From positions 372,001-436,000 of the forward strand of contig NW_026515521.1 in the NCBI RefSeq assembly GCF_014898815.1: a stretch of DNA of 64,000 bases, read 5' to 3'. Position numbers and translations under genes: made by a program. Below, in pieces: positions 34,742-47,857 of this stretch (position 1 is its first letter; every line of letters starts with the position of its first letter). The notes below the pieces were generated by a model. That model saw only the letters and a list, made by a program, of their open reading frames with translations. It made no database searches and had not been told where the DNA came from. The stretch comes from Panonychus citri (taxonomy: Eukaryota > Arthropoda > Arachnida > Trombidiformes > Tetranychidae).

Positions 34742-37700
34742 ATGGATCCTCGATCATCCATGATGCATGGAACCTCATCAGGTAGAAGGTCAAGTCGAAT
34801 GCCATTACGATCATCATATTCTCTTGAACGTGATCCTTTAATGGAACGTGGAGGTGGTGGGGGAGTTCCAGGTGACCCTTACATGTCTCCAAGAGAGAGA
34901 TCACTTGACCGGTGTGATATGACTCGACATTCACGGACAAGGGATCGATCACTTGACCGTTCAGTTTACCTAAGAGATGATCCTGTTGGCTATCGAGATA
35001 AACCTGATGCACTATTAGATGATCCTATCTACCGTGAAAGGCCATCATCAAGAGCAGCGATGGGTGTCAATTTTGCCGATCCAACTTCGGGATCAATTAA
35101 TCCAGCCTATTCTCGTGATTCATATATTATGGAGTTACAAGCTCGTCTAAATGAACTTCAAAGTCAATACTCACATGTTAAACGAGAATTGGATGCAACT
35201 ACACAGAAATTGGGCTCTTCCATGCATTCGATTAAAACTTTCTGGTCACCCGAGTTAAAGAAGGAGAGATCACTTCGGAAAGAAGAGGCTGCCAAATACG
35301 CTTTGCTCAATGATCAATTAAAAATCCTTCGATCAGAGAATCAGGTAATTGAGATTAACCATCATCAGAAATTGTTTCCTTTCATGTTCCCCTTATCATA
35401 ATATATTCAAAGTGTTCAGAATTGATAATATTTGTTATACGTTTGCCTTTAAATTCAATCTGAATTAGTATTCCCTTTACCAATTTCTAATCGATATCTA
35501 ATAATACCCGACAGGTAGCTACTTATAATAGGTACAATTGACAGAAAAAAAAACCCATAGCAAAACATTAGTATTTGATTCTGACCAAATTTATACATGA
35601 TAAATTTTATCGATCCAATGGGCTCATGATTTTGCGTGATTCCCTGTATAATACAATACATGGAGTATTATTATCATTGTATCAACTTTTCACTATGACC
35701 TAGTTTTTTTCTTGGTGTAGTTCAGGTCTTTCTCTCTCTCTCTCTCACTCACTCACTCCCTGTTCACCCTGATTGAACTGATTCCTTGTGAGTTTTACAA
35801 GGTATCAACCAGAGATGAACCCATACCCATTATCCGGTTACCCACCCAATCATCAGCTGTAAATGCTACTGATGATTGGGTTAATCCTCTTTGCATATAA
35901 AATAAATTTCATTTTTTCGTATAGATTATGTTCAATTTACTAACTGGAAATAATTTATCGATATTTTACTTCTTCTTCTTCTTCTTCTTTTCATCTTCAA
36001 CATCATCACCATCCTCTCTATCAAATAACCAACAAATTAAACGACAATTTAACACAGAAACAGACAGCATTAATACGACAATTGGAAGAGGAATTAAGAT
36101 TATCTCACCTTCGAAATCCGGATCAAGAGATTCAACAGCACATGGAAGCTCTTTACAACGAGAAAGAGCATATGTCCAAAGAGATTTACTTACTTCGAGA
36201 GACAATTAAGGTATTAGTTAAATGTACAATTCAAATTCCTATCGAAGCTATTCCCATGAAATTTTATTCTTCGACTGATACTAATTATTAAGTTCGACTC
36301 GATGAATTTTACTTTTCATGGCGTAAATGTTTCATTTCCTTGTGTCTTTTGGAATTTTATTTTCGCCCAAATATCAATGTGATTATCCACTAATCTTTTG
36401 GTCTAATTATCGTTTGATTGTCCAGGAACTTGAACTACGAATTGAGACTCAAAAGCAAACCCTTGCTGCTCGTGATGAGAGTATTAAAAAGCTAATGGAA
36501 GCCATGTCGAATAAGGGATTAACTGGAAAAATGTATGAAGAGGAAAGGATTGAAATGGAACGTTTGAAAACTCGAAACATTGAATTGGAAACTCGAATGA
36601 GACATTTGGAAACAATGCTAGAATCAAAGGAGAAAGAAATTCTCAAGGTAACCGGAGAAGAAAGAATAATATTCCATTATTCATTCTTATTTCTTTTTCT
36701 TCTCTATTTTTTTCTTATCCGCATCATTTTCATCTTCATCATCATCTTCTCACTAAGTATCGTTACATGTTCTTTATTAAAGACAAGTGAGATTATCCCC
36801 TTGTAGTATTAGTGTAGAAGAAGAAAACAAAAGAAAAGTTTTTTTTTTCGAAGATTAATGTTAATTCCTCGTTCGAAACGAAAAGAATAACATAAAGTTG
36901 TCTAATATGATTAATAGTAAAAAGAAGGAGACACAATCATAATCAACGATTAGTTTAATAGAGAAATTCAAACGATAATTGTTCAAGATTCGAGCAAATT
37001 TTTTGCATGTCAATCAATGTGAAAGTTCAGCAATTAGCTGATTGTCTTGGAAATCGTTGATTTTATTTTCTTCAGAACTTTCAACTTTTTCCGATATTTT
37101 TGTTGTTCTTTCGCCAATGAATCTCATATATTCATGAACATGTTCATTAGTAAATTAAGAGAGAGTAAATTAAATAATTCCGAGTGGGAAATTAAGGTGG
37201 AAATAAGGAGAGATACTTTATTCAGTGTGGGAATATATAAAATATTCACAATTTCATGATACTATAAATACACTACTCACGTTTCTCCCTCCCAGTTATT
37301 ATTATTATCACAATCATCATTATGATTACTGTTTATCATTCAAATTGTTGGTTTGATTGAGCTACTAGTTGTTATTTTCACTTTGAATTATACAACAACA
37401 ATCAAATTCAACATTGAAAGTTAATTACCATAATGACTTGTTTATAATAAATGTGATTCTTCATGGTGATTACCATGAAATCACATTACAGGTTATGACC
37501 CAGATTCCTATTGTATAAATATAATCATAAACTCATCATCAGAGGTAACAAAACAAAGCAAGAACAAAAAAAAATGTTCATAGGAAATTACGAGTTAATC
37601 AAATTAGTTGATTATCATTATGATTAACTTTTTATTCACTATTTTCATGATAATGATGAAATAATAAAAAGAGAGAAAAAGGAAAAGGAAAAGGGACAAT

Positions 37701-40700
37701 TAAATTTGATTCGTTGAGCTTTTTGATTAATTGTTTGACTTTTGACCTTCCAGATTGAGGAAATGCGCTTAGAATTAAATAAACGAGACCAAGAGATATT
37801 GGCCATGGGCGCTAAGATGAAAACGCTTGAAGAACAGCACCAAGATTACCAGCGACACATTTCGGTGCTAAAAGAATCGCTAATTGCCAAGGAAGAGCAT
37901 TACAATTTACTACAATCCGATGTAAGTTAATCATCATCTTTATCCATTTACTATTTTCGACAATCGATCAAAATTTATTGATTTTCTGGTTAATTGATTT
38001 AATCGATTAATGATTTTCTTTCCTCGTCTTCGTTCAATATTAATAATCATTTTGGAAATTGTTTTATATCTTAATTATATTTCCATGTTGTTACTATTGA
38101 TCAGATGATTAATTGTCAATGTATTTTGTTGCTAATTGTCTTAATTGTTACTTTTTTAATTGTAGAATGAGGAGCTTCGAGCAAGATTGGACGAGAAGAA
38201 TAAGTTAATTGAGAAAAAGACTCAACATGCTATGGTAACAAGTCAAGATCGTAATAAACTTAATCAAGAATTACAAGAACTTCGAGATCATGTAGATATA
38301 AAAGATCGTAAGATTAATGTTCTACTTCGAAAGGTAATTACTTTTTCTTTTCTTCCAAAGAGAAGATCTTCTTTTAGATCTTTCATTTTCTATTATTATC
38401 ATGTTATTTTTCTAACAATTAGTTGATTGATTATTTTACCTTTTTTCTTTTCTTGTCAAATAGATTGAAAATCTTGAAGACTTACTCAAAGAGAAAGATA
38501 ATCAACTTGACCTTTCCCGATCTCGTCTATCGTCAATGCAAGCACATCATTCCAATTCTGAAGGAACCTTGACCAGCCTCGAAGAAGCGATAAATGACAA
38601 AGATAAACAGATAATGTTATTAAAAGAGCAACGAGATCGAGCCGAAGCAGAAAGAAATGAAGAAAGGGAATTACATGAGAGAGAAATCGCTGAATACAAG
38701 ATGAAATCTCTTGCAATTAAAAGCGAAATGGACAAGTTACAGGTCATTCTTGATAAAGCGGCTGCCGAAAAGGATAGAATTGAAATTAAACTGGAAACCT
38801 CTCAATCCGAATTGGGTAAAGCTCGAGCTGAACTTGATAAAATTCAATCTGAACAATATCGCCAAACAAGTGACTGGGAACGGGCAAGAACTGAAAACGC
38901 TCGACTTATCCTTGAGAATGAACGACTTCGAAATGAGATTGAAAAACTTGGCCGAGATTCAGATCGAATCACATCAAACATTTATTCAAGGTAATTCTAG
39001 AATTTAAGTACTTTAATGTCGATTGATTAATTTTTGTCCTTATTTTGTATTTCAGTCCTTATCGAGATCGTGATAGAGATCGAGACCGAGACCGTGATCG
39101 AGACAGAGAAAGAGATAGAGATCGAGACCGTGATCGTGATAGAGATTGGGATAGGGAAAGAGATCGAGACAGAGATCGTGAAGCTTCATCTTCAGCGCTT
39201 CGAATGAATAAAGCAAGTGAAATGGAGATTGAAAAGTTAACCGAACAGTTGGAAAAGACTAAAAGTGACCTGAGACGAGCTCAGGCTGAGTTAAGAATGA
39301 ATCAGACAGAACAAGATCGTTCTCGTGCCGATATGGAGCAATTACAAGAGAAACTCGAAAAATCTCAAGGGGAAATTTATCGATTGAAAGCTAAACTCGA
39401 AAACGCTCAATCGGAAAGGGAATCACTTCAAGAAGAATACGACAAGATTCAGTCTTTAATCGCTCGATGTCAAATTGAGAGGGATAACGCTCATACCGAG
39501 GTAGAAAAGATAAGAACTGATATGGAAAGAATTCAGGCCACTTTGGGTAAGACACAATTACAATACGAAAAGGCTCAAGCCTCGTTGGATAAAAGCCAAG
39601 CTGAATACGATCGACTTCAAGAAAAATATGACAAACTGAATGCTGAACATCGTCGATTAGCAGCTGATCGTGACCGATATCAAAGTGAAGTAGAATCGTT
39701 AAGAGTCCAATATGGTGATGTTGATAATAAGCTCCAGAAACTTCAGATGGAACGAGAAACTTCATTAGTAGAATTGGAAAAATTAAAAGAAAAATATGAT
39801 CGAACCACCAATCAAATGAATCGATACTTAAAGGAAAAGGAACAAGCCATTCAAGATTGGGAAGTTCTAAAGGAAAAGTTTGACTCTCTCCAAAATCAAG
39901 TAACTCGATACCAGAAAGAAAAGGATTCAACCCAACGCGAAGTCGAGCTAACCCGTGAAAGGCTGGAAAAAGCTCAACATCAAGTCGAAAGGTACCAACG
40001 GGAGCAACAAACAGCCGAAACTGAAGTGACTTTACTTCGAGAAAAAATGGAAAAACTATCAACACAATTGCAAAAAGCTCAAGAAGATAAAGAGATTGGT
40101 AAAGTTGAACATGAAATGATGATGGAGAAAATTGATAAAGCCCAAGGAGAAGTGATTAAGCTACAAGCTCGATTAGATAAGTCACAATCAGATGTTAATC
40201 GACTTACAATCGAACTAGATAAAGCTCGAGCCACTGCATCTACAGTTAAAGAAGATCATAAAAAAGCTCAAAATGAGTTCGAAGGTCTTCAAGAGATTTA
40301 TGCAAGAACCAATAGCCAATTGATGAGAAGTAAAGAGATGGAAGAAAAATTGAAAATGGAAGTGGAAAAATTAACAGCTGATTTAGAGGTGTTGAGAGAA
40401 AGATATGATAAAGCTTCGGAACAAGTTCGTAAATTGTCACTTGAACGAGACAAAGCGGTAACTGAAGCTGATCGCATGGCCCTGGAGATGAACAGAATTC
40501 AGGCTCAAGCAGGTAAAACTCAAACGACCCACGAGAAGCACCAAGAAGAGTTGGTTCGACTTCAAGTTGAAAGGGAAAAAGCATATGAAAAGATTGAACG
40601 AGTTCAGGGTGACCTTAGGAAAGCTCAAGTTGAAAAGGACAACATTCTAGCAGAGAAAGAGAGACTTGCAGCTGACCTTGAAAGGTATCAAAGTCAAACG

Positions 40701-43230
40701 AGTAAATATCAAGCGGCCCATGAAAAATTCCAATATGAATTTGATCGTATTAGTATCGATTTGGAAAGGATTCGAGATAAATACGAGAAATGTAAAGTTG
40801 ACCTGGATCGATCTAACGGGGAAAAAGAGAAAATGATGATTGACCTTCAAAGAGCATCAGCTGAAGTTGAATCGGTTCAAAAAGAGAGAGACAGTTGCCT
40901 AAAGGAGATTGATAATCTTAAATTAGATTTGAAACAATTAAGGGAACGAAACATAGCATCAAATGCTACCGCTTCGTCGGCAGCAGGATCAACCGCGGCT
41001 GCAGCAGCGGCGGCAGCGGCAGCGGCAGCAGCAGCCAAGAATGAAGCAATACAACAATTGAATGAACTTCGAGAGAAACACAAGGTTGAACTCGATATGT
41101 TGCAAAAAGAATTGGACAATGCTCGAGCTCGACTCGAGAAGTATAAAGCTGCCGAAACGAAGCAAAAACAGGAGATCGAAAGAGCGATCATTGAATTTGA
41201 AAAGATTCGCGATAAAATGGAACGAAATCAAGCTGAATTAACGAAAGTCCAAAGAGAACGAGACAGTTTAATGGAACAAGTAAAATCTCTGCAAAACGCT
41301 TTAGCGACAGCGAAATCAACATTAGCATCAAATCAAATTCAACAACAGCAACAATTAAAATCGGGACAACAGCCCCAACAACAAGTGACACAACAGCAAA
41401 TCGACGTTGGATCAGCTGAAGTGGCTCGATTGAAACAATTATTATCCAAATCGGAAGATGATCTACAGAGAACTTTAGCTGAAAACAATCGCCTTAAGAT
41501 GGAGGTTGAAAGACTTCGTCAAGATTTGGACGATGCTGAAGGTTATATACAGAAAATATCGGAAGGCCAAGAGGCCAGAATGTCGGGTGAATTTAAAAAG
41601 TTAAAAGATCAACTTGAAAAATCAGAAGCTTCACTCGCCGCAGTTATGAAGGAAAGAGATTCTCTTCATATTGAATTACAAGAATTAGCCGATGCTTATG
41701 ATGCTCTTGAGAAAGAGAAGGGAACACCAACTGGCCTGCCCAAGGCAGAGGTCGATCGTTATAATAGTCAAATCGCCGGTTTACAAGCGGAGATGAAAAA
41801 AATGGAGCTTTCATGTAGAAAATACGAAACTGAGAACAAGGAATTAAGAAGTAAACTCGAAAAATCTTTGGAAGCTATTACAACCTTCCAGAAACAAATC
41901 GACGGTTCTAAACAAGAAATTAACAAATTGTCTGAACAATCAAGATTGTTGAAGAGTGAAAATGCCAAATTGATTGGTCAACTTCAGCAAACTAATCAAC
42001 AACTTAATTCAGCTAAATCAACAGTCGCTTCAGCCCAAGCAGCCGCTCAAGCTGCTCAAGCTCAAGCAGCGGCAGCACAGGCTCAGGCTCAGGCTGCCGT
42101 GAATAATAATAATAACAAACCCGATCCAAAGATCGTGGAGGAAGTTAATAAATTAAAAGGTGAACTAGAAAGACAACGAAATGAAACCCAAAAATGGATG
42201 CAAGAGGCAACACAATTAAGGAAACAATTAGATCGAGCCCAAGAAGAGATGAAGACATTCAAACAAGAAAGAGATCGACTTCAAGATCAACTCGAAAAGT
42301 TAATCAATGAATTAGAAGCTAAAGAGGTAAGAGATGTTTTCTCCTTTCAAATCAAGTTGATTAATAACGTAAAACTAAATTACAATTATCTTAATTTGAC
42401 TCATTCAGAGGGATCTTCAACAGGCTAAACTGAATCAACAAAAGGGTATGCAACAAGCAACTGCCCAACAGCAGCAACAACAACAACAATTAGCCCAACA
42501 AAGTGGTGAATTAGTGGCGATGAAAAAGTCACTCGATGAACGAGCTCGAAGTTTACAAGAATTGGAATCAAAATTAACCAAAAGGAAAAGTGAACTTGAT
42601 TCAATGGAAAAGCAACTCGAACTTGCAATGAAACAACAACAACAACAGGGTCAACAACAATCACAACAATCGGCCTCTAATCAAGCTGCTAGTGAGAAAA
42701 TGTTAACCGAATTAAAAAAGAAAATGGAATCAATTGAATCAGAGAAAGTTAAATTAATAGGTGAATTAAAAAAGACCAAAGATGAAGCCAATCAAACCCA
42801 AACGGAACTTGAAAGATTGTTACAAATAATGAAAGCATCGGAAGAGGAAAAGTTTGCCCTCAATAAGCAAGTTCAAGACTTGCAAAAGTAAGTTAATTGT
42901 TAACAATCAACACCTGATGATTAACTAATTTTAACATTTTCGCATTGAATTTATCATGTTAGTGCCCTGAAAACAACTCAAAGTGCTGGTCATCATCACC
43001 AACCAACACCCCAACAGCAACAACAGCGTCGTGGACCTGGACCTGGACCTGGACCTCCAGGGGGTGAAGGTCATGGTCATGATCCATCTAAAGGAGGTCA
43101 ACAGGTAAGTTTTTGTTAATTGTTTACAATCACAAAACTCTGATGACAATCATACTAATTGTTTAATCTTTTAATCCTCTTTCAGTCTCAACCTGGTGGT
43201 CCCGCTAGTTTTTTTTCTAGTTTTTTTTAA
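34742..43230 (+). CDS. brp: ERC/ELKS/CAST (Bruchpilot) active-zone scaffold
   Basis: Ten coding exons: 34742-35344, 36058-36210, 36426-36647, 37754-37921, 38166-38333, 38464-38990, 39056-42326, 42409-42887, 42963-43104, 43186-43230. All introns are GT..AG, every phase matches, and the total is 5,778 nt (1,925 aa). The N-terminus is Arg/Ser-rich and carries the ERC hallmark IKTFWSPELKKERSLRKEE, followed by conserved coiled coil (QLEEELRLSHLRNPDQE). ERC proteins organise the presynaptic active zone and tether vesicles and calcium channels. Exon 7 (3.3 kb) starts with about 45 residues of Arg-Asp repeats, then is almost pure coiled coil with a 15-residue Ala run (about 40,990) and Gln/Ala stretches, like the long C-terminal half of insect Bruchpilot. 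The C-terminus is Gly-Pro repeats ending SFFSSFF, without the IWA PDZ ligand of vertebrate ELKS. The first ATG of the long frame is used as start. Confidence 0.92.
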
Positions 43231-45540
43231 CCATAAATTGAATTTAGAGAGTTAACTAATTGTGGTAACTAATCCTTTGGAGGATTAAGGATGGAGAGTG
43301 AGAGGGAAATTAAAAGGATAAATCAATCGATTGATTAAGATTTGATGATTTAATTGTCACCAGATTCACATGGATTCAATTGATATTTTTGATTCTTCCT
43401 TCCCAACAAACAAAATCATAGATACTCAACAAATCCATGTATCCACGGTTTCATCAGTAGTTGATTGTTGATTAATTACTGACTAATATTGTGCTTTGCA
43501 AACAACACACACACCGATACACTCACACTCACACACACATACACTCAGCATCATGTTAAATTGTTGTTTGTTGATTTCTGCTAATTAGTTGGAATATGTT
43601 TGTTTCTTTTGATATCGCCAAGATCACCAGCCCACCGCCCGACCAAGTACCACTTTGAATAATATTGAATCTTTGTCTTTCTGTTTGATTCCTGTGTGTG
43701 ACCATCATCATCATCATCATCTTCATCTTCATCTTTTCATAACTTATATAAATGTTTCATCATCAAGAATTAAGGTACACACAATTAATTCAAACAACAA
43801 CAAATCATCACATTCACAATTTTCATGGAGGAAAAAAAAATTCAGATGATCGAACTTAAATTAAGTGCTTTCCAATGGCCGAAATAGATGAATGGAAAAC
43901 ACTTAATTGTTGATCACTTTTTTCTAAATCAACCAACTGACCAAGTCTCTTATTAATTATTATCATTTTTAAATCATCGAAGTGATTATAATAATAATAA
44001 TATCTATTAGACAGAATTAATTGTAATTGTTATGACTGATTGATTGATTGATTTACAATTTAGGAGGTAATTTGATTAACTGGACAACAACTAATGACCA
44101 AAAAAAAGAGCAGAGGAAACTTTGATTAACTTTTTTTTTCCTCAACAATTAATTGTGTGTTTGATATACAATTAAACATATCAAAGTGATGAGACAATTA
44201 AACTACAAACCTGATGAATACAATACTAATTGAGAAACAATCAATTTGGATTGATAATTTTGGACTTTTCTGTTTCATGTCCTCAATTAAATCAAATTTA
44301 ATTGTTATCATTTGTTTTTGATTAACTGGCCTAAATTAAGCAATTAATTTGCTTCCTATGGAAACAGCAATTTGCAATGAAAGTAAATCACCTTTAATTA
44401 TATTATCATCATCATCATAATCTTCATTATAATTATCATCTTAATCATTTGTCATCAAATGAAAAGTCAATTGCTGACCAATGGTCTTCCCATTATAATT
44501 AATAGCTGATGAAAAAAGAAAGTGATTAACTTAATCACAATTAAGTTTTAACATCAATCGGTTTTTGGTCCAGTTTTTTTGTTTCATTCAATTAAATTGT
44601 TGCTTCTTATGTTAATCAGCATCACTATTGTTACATCATAATTATACTCACAATCATCACAATTACAACAATTAATTAACACTCTTCCCTCAATCACTCA
44701 ACTCAATTAAAAACAATAATAATATTAATAAGATAATAACAATTTAATGAGATGTGACAAACAATTAATTAATTGAGCCTTAACTTTATTGTTAAAAACA
44801 AATCAACATAGAAACAAAATTGACTAAACTGCCATTAACTAAATTGTTGATTAACTAATTTCCCCCTTCTCTTTTGTGAACAATTAACTCAATCATGATT
44901 CAATAAGCATTTACATGATAACATCAACAAAAGAAAAACTAATCAAACAATCAATTTACAATTAAAAGATGATTAAAATCAAAGAGTATGAAGATAAATC
45001 AAATTTAGATTTTTTTAATTAACTGTTTATCTAAATTAACTAATTGTTTGTTAATTGTTTTCTTTATTGGTGATCTTATTTGTTTAAATTATTATCATTA
45101 TTATTTTATGATTTTTTACTTGATCTACAACAATTTAATTTACATAATTAACAAATATAACAATTTATTTAAAATTTAAACTAAATTCAGATTTTTTTAT
45201 ACTTAATTAATTGTTTGATTATCAATTGATTTTGATTCATATCATTGAAAGTGGCAAACTTTGTGTAAACTTTTTTTCCCCTGTCTTTTCATAACAATTA
45301 ATTTGATTAATTGTTATCACTGGCAGTTAATTAAATCTAATTAATACGAAATGATCAAGTTTTGATTTTATTGTTGATTGTAGAAAGTTAATTGTCAAAG
45401 GAAATTCAATTTTCCTTTTTAGGTCTCATCTAATTTTCAATCGTTTCATATGATATTTTTTGCTTTCTGTCAAATTAAATTTAATTAAATCAAATTAATT
45501 TTGTGTGCTAATTAACTAATTACATGAAAAGTTATCACTG
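43231..45540. other. ERC 3' UTR and AT-rich intergenic DNA
   Basis: The first 260 bp match the 3' UTR piece in the mosaic pseudogene. A CA-rich run (43,505-43,545) and many CAATTAATT/TTAATTG words follow. No ORF is supported. Confidence 0.6.
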
Positions 45541-46190
45541 TTTGAATGGGAGTTCGTTGCGTTGAATTGGGTTCTAATTGAGAGATGAGATTCTAATCGA
45601 GGCCTCGGAGATTTCGGCAGATACATTGTCCGTCGCAATGATAACTTCGCTACTTAGATGCGATGTACAATTCCCATTAACACTTGATACGAGATATCGC
45701 CTGAGGCTGATTGAATAGAAAAACGGGATGAGTATCGGTTCGAAATTTCGATCTGAATTGATTTCGAAAATAGAATCGTATCCAAATAGGTATGGATTCG
45801 CACGGTTCTCGAAATTTGATAACTCGCTGTCGAAAACTTTCATTTGCTCTTATGAAAAATCGACTTTTGCTTCGTTGTTGTTGTACTTTCTGAGCCAAGA
45901 GTTTCGTATGTATGAAGCTCAGGTATGAGAATGTTTAGTAGATGAAGAGGCCGAAATTTACGTTACGTAAACAATAATAATTTCTTTTCGAAGATTCGAT
46001 CAGGATTTAGGCTCATCAATTTATTATTCTCAAGTCGACAGTTGATCAACTGAGCTGAAGTTTCATTGACTTTGTCGGCTAAGTCAGTCGTTGTTCTTAT
46101 CAAAAGTAAACAAGCTTCTTTATCGCCAAGTTATTTTCTATTATCATCAGCATACCTGTAAAGCGAAGGCCTATTGATAGATTATTGGTT
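45541..46190. other. Island with decayed coding character
   Basis: Base composition is less AT-rich than on either side, with CG-containing words such as TTCGAA, GATCGA and TCGTTG. On the minus strand 46130-45967 encodes about 50 residues with a helical pattern (RTTTDLADKVNETSAQLINC, then NPDRIF) that is cut by an upstream stop. Overlapping open frames at 45574-45928 are unresolved. Likely a decayed gene or mobile element fragment; not recognised. Confidence 0.35.
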
Positions 46191-46387
46191 TGTTGTTTAT
46201 TCTTGTCCAAGTCAATTAATTGAGCTCTGAGTTTATCATCTGGAAATTTCAACTATTCAAGTGTCTTTGATTTTATCCATGAAAATTTCATTTGATCTCG
46301 ACTCTTATAAAAATTTCTAAGTACATTAATAGTTGTTGAGATTATCTAATTTCCTTTTGTTTTTCTCTGCAATTAGATTAACCAAAC

Positions 46388-46912
46388 ATGGGTCATGATA
46401 TCACAATGTTCAAGGAGAAACCAAATGAGGAATTTGTTTGTGCCATTTGCTTTGGTGTTTTCAACAATCCGGTCGCCGATGATTGTGGTCACATCTATTG
46501 TGCCGAATGTCTTTTCGATTGGTTCAAAGTTAAAGATACTTGTCCAATTTCATGTTCTAAGATTCGAAAAGAAACTATTCGAAAACCTCCCCTTCCATTC
46601 ACCAATTTGCTTGGTGCTCTGGAAATCAAATGTCCCAAATGTGGTGACAAATACATTCAACTTGATCAATATGACGATGGTTGCCCTGATTGTTTAACTT
46701 CCCGATTCTCAAGTCGGCCCAGGGCTTCAAATGCTCAACGACAATCTCAATTTGGACAATCATCCAATACTCGATTTGGACAATCGTCCAACACTCGATT
46801 TGCTAATAGTGGAAATCTATGGGAAGGTGTTAAATGGGCTGGTGTCGCTACAGCGGTTGGAGCTGGTCTATTGGTGCTCATTTCGAGTATGAAAAACAAG
46901 AACCGTGATTAG
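46388..46912 (+). CDS. Tail-anchored RING-finger protein (intact paralogue)
   Basis: The product is 174 aa. The ATG lies 12 bp after a likely 3' splice site (TGCAATTAG), so a 5' UTR intron is probable. Residues 17-58 hold a RING (CAICFGVFNNPVADDCGHIY, CAEC, CPISC); the last pair is spaced C-x3-C. A second CxxC pair set (CPKCGDKYIQLDQYDDGCPDC spans it) may form another zinc site. A QFGQSSNTRF repeat follows, then a hydrophobic tail (WAGVATAVGAGLLVLIS) and a basic end, as expected for a tail anchor in the endoplasmic reticulum or mitochondria. Inferred to be a membrane E3 ligase. The frameshifted copy at 31181 is its closest relative in the window. Confidence 0.8.
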   Translation: MGHDITMFKEKPNEEFVCAICFGVFNNPVADDCGHIYCAECLFDWFKVKDTCPISCSKIRKETIRKPPLPFTNLLGALEIKCPKCGDKYIQLDQYDDGCPDCLTSRFSSRPRASNAQRQSQFGQSSNTRFGQSSNTRFANSGNLWEGVKWAGVATAVGAGLLVLISSMKNKNRD

Positions 46913-47857
46913 ATAAACACATGAATATTTATCGATTACATGGAAGTTAACTGATTGTAATGATTGATTTCATTTTAATTATCTTTCCTGCTTCATTTAC
47001 CCTTAATTATTATCATCATATTGCTACAAATGTAACAATCATTTTTTTTCCCTTGCCATGATTATAACTAATGATCTCCTCTCATGACTTTTGATTGTTA
47101 ACCTTTAAATTGTTTAACCATCTTAATTGTAAAACTATAAAGATTAACCTTGTTCATTTATATACAAAATACTTGTCAGTATATTTTGTACACGACTGTA
47201 ATCAAGAGTAATTCAAAAATTGGTAACAATTTATGAGCATTTGTAACATAGTCAGACAATCTAATTACCGAATCATTGATTGTTAAAGATCATCTAGTTT
47301 GATCAATTAAATTTAAAGCCAATTGAAAAGTGGATTCTTATGTTTTCCTTTTCTACAGAATTAAAATTAATCATGAACAATTTAGAAGAAAAATTTTCTG
47401 TGAAAATAGTTTATTTTCACAGCAGAAAATGTTTGTTTACATTTTTCTCTTGATTTCTCATTGATTGTTTTTATTTTTTTTCTCGTTAATTTAATTATAT
47501 TTGTTAATTTTTATTCTACAATTAAATTTATTAGATTGATAAATTGTCGCTCTCACTGATTGTCATTCATTAATTTCCTTTTGTTTCCAGTTCAATCCCT
47601 TGTTTTGTTTTGTTAATTTTCACTAATCAGTTTTTCATTTTTTTCAAATCTCAAAGGTAAACAATTAATTTCATCTTTGATTTTGTTTTCGTTTTGATTA
47701 TCTCTCATCTGATTGTCCAATTTAAAAGTGTCATCGATAAATCAATTGTGCTAATATATTGGTTAGTATTGGATTTGATTATTTGTCAGAATTTTATCAG
47801 AATTACAATTAACCCTCTTGTCTTTTTTTTAATTCATTTAGACTCCATTGGATTAAA
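46913..47857. other. Intergenic region with THAP promoter
   Basis: Gene-free. Holds the RING gene 3' end, the palindromic module at 47398-47422, and 5' UTR splice signals (acceptor ATTTAG before 47842) of the THAP gene. Confidence 0.5.
47398..47422. promoter_or_regulatory. Palindromic promoter module (THAP gene)
   Basis: Perfect 11-bp arms CTGTGAAAATA / TATTTTCACAG around GTT, then CAGAAAATG and TTGTTTACATTTTTCTC. Compare 30498-30522 and the RNF113 upstream copies. Confidence 0.6.

Noticed and set aside
39391..40065. Long minus-strand frame of 224 codons
   Set aside because: Antisense shadow of ERC exon 7, whose coiled-coil codons leave few stops on the other strand.
40877..41191. Minus-strand frame with a poly-Ala run
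   Set aside because: Shadow of the GCN repeat coding for the ERC poly-Ala stretch.
45677..45928. Overlapping frames on both strands
   Set aside because: Neither strand shows a recognisable protein; kept only as an unresolved island.
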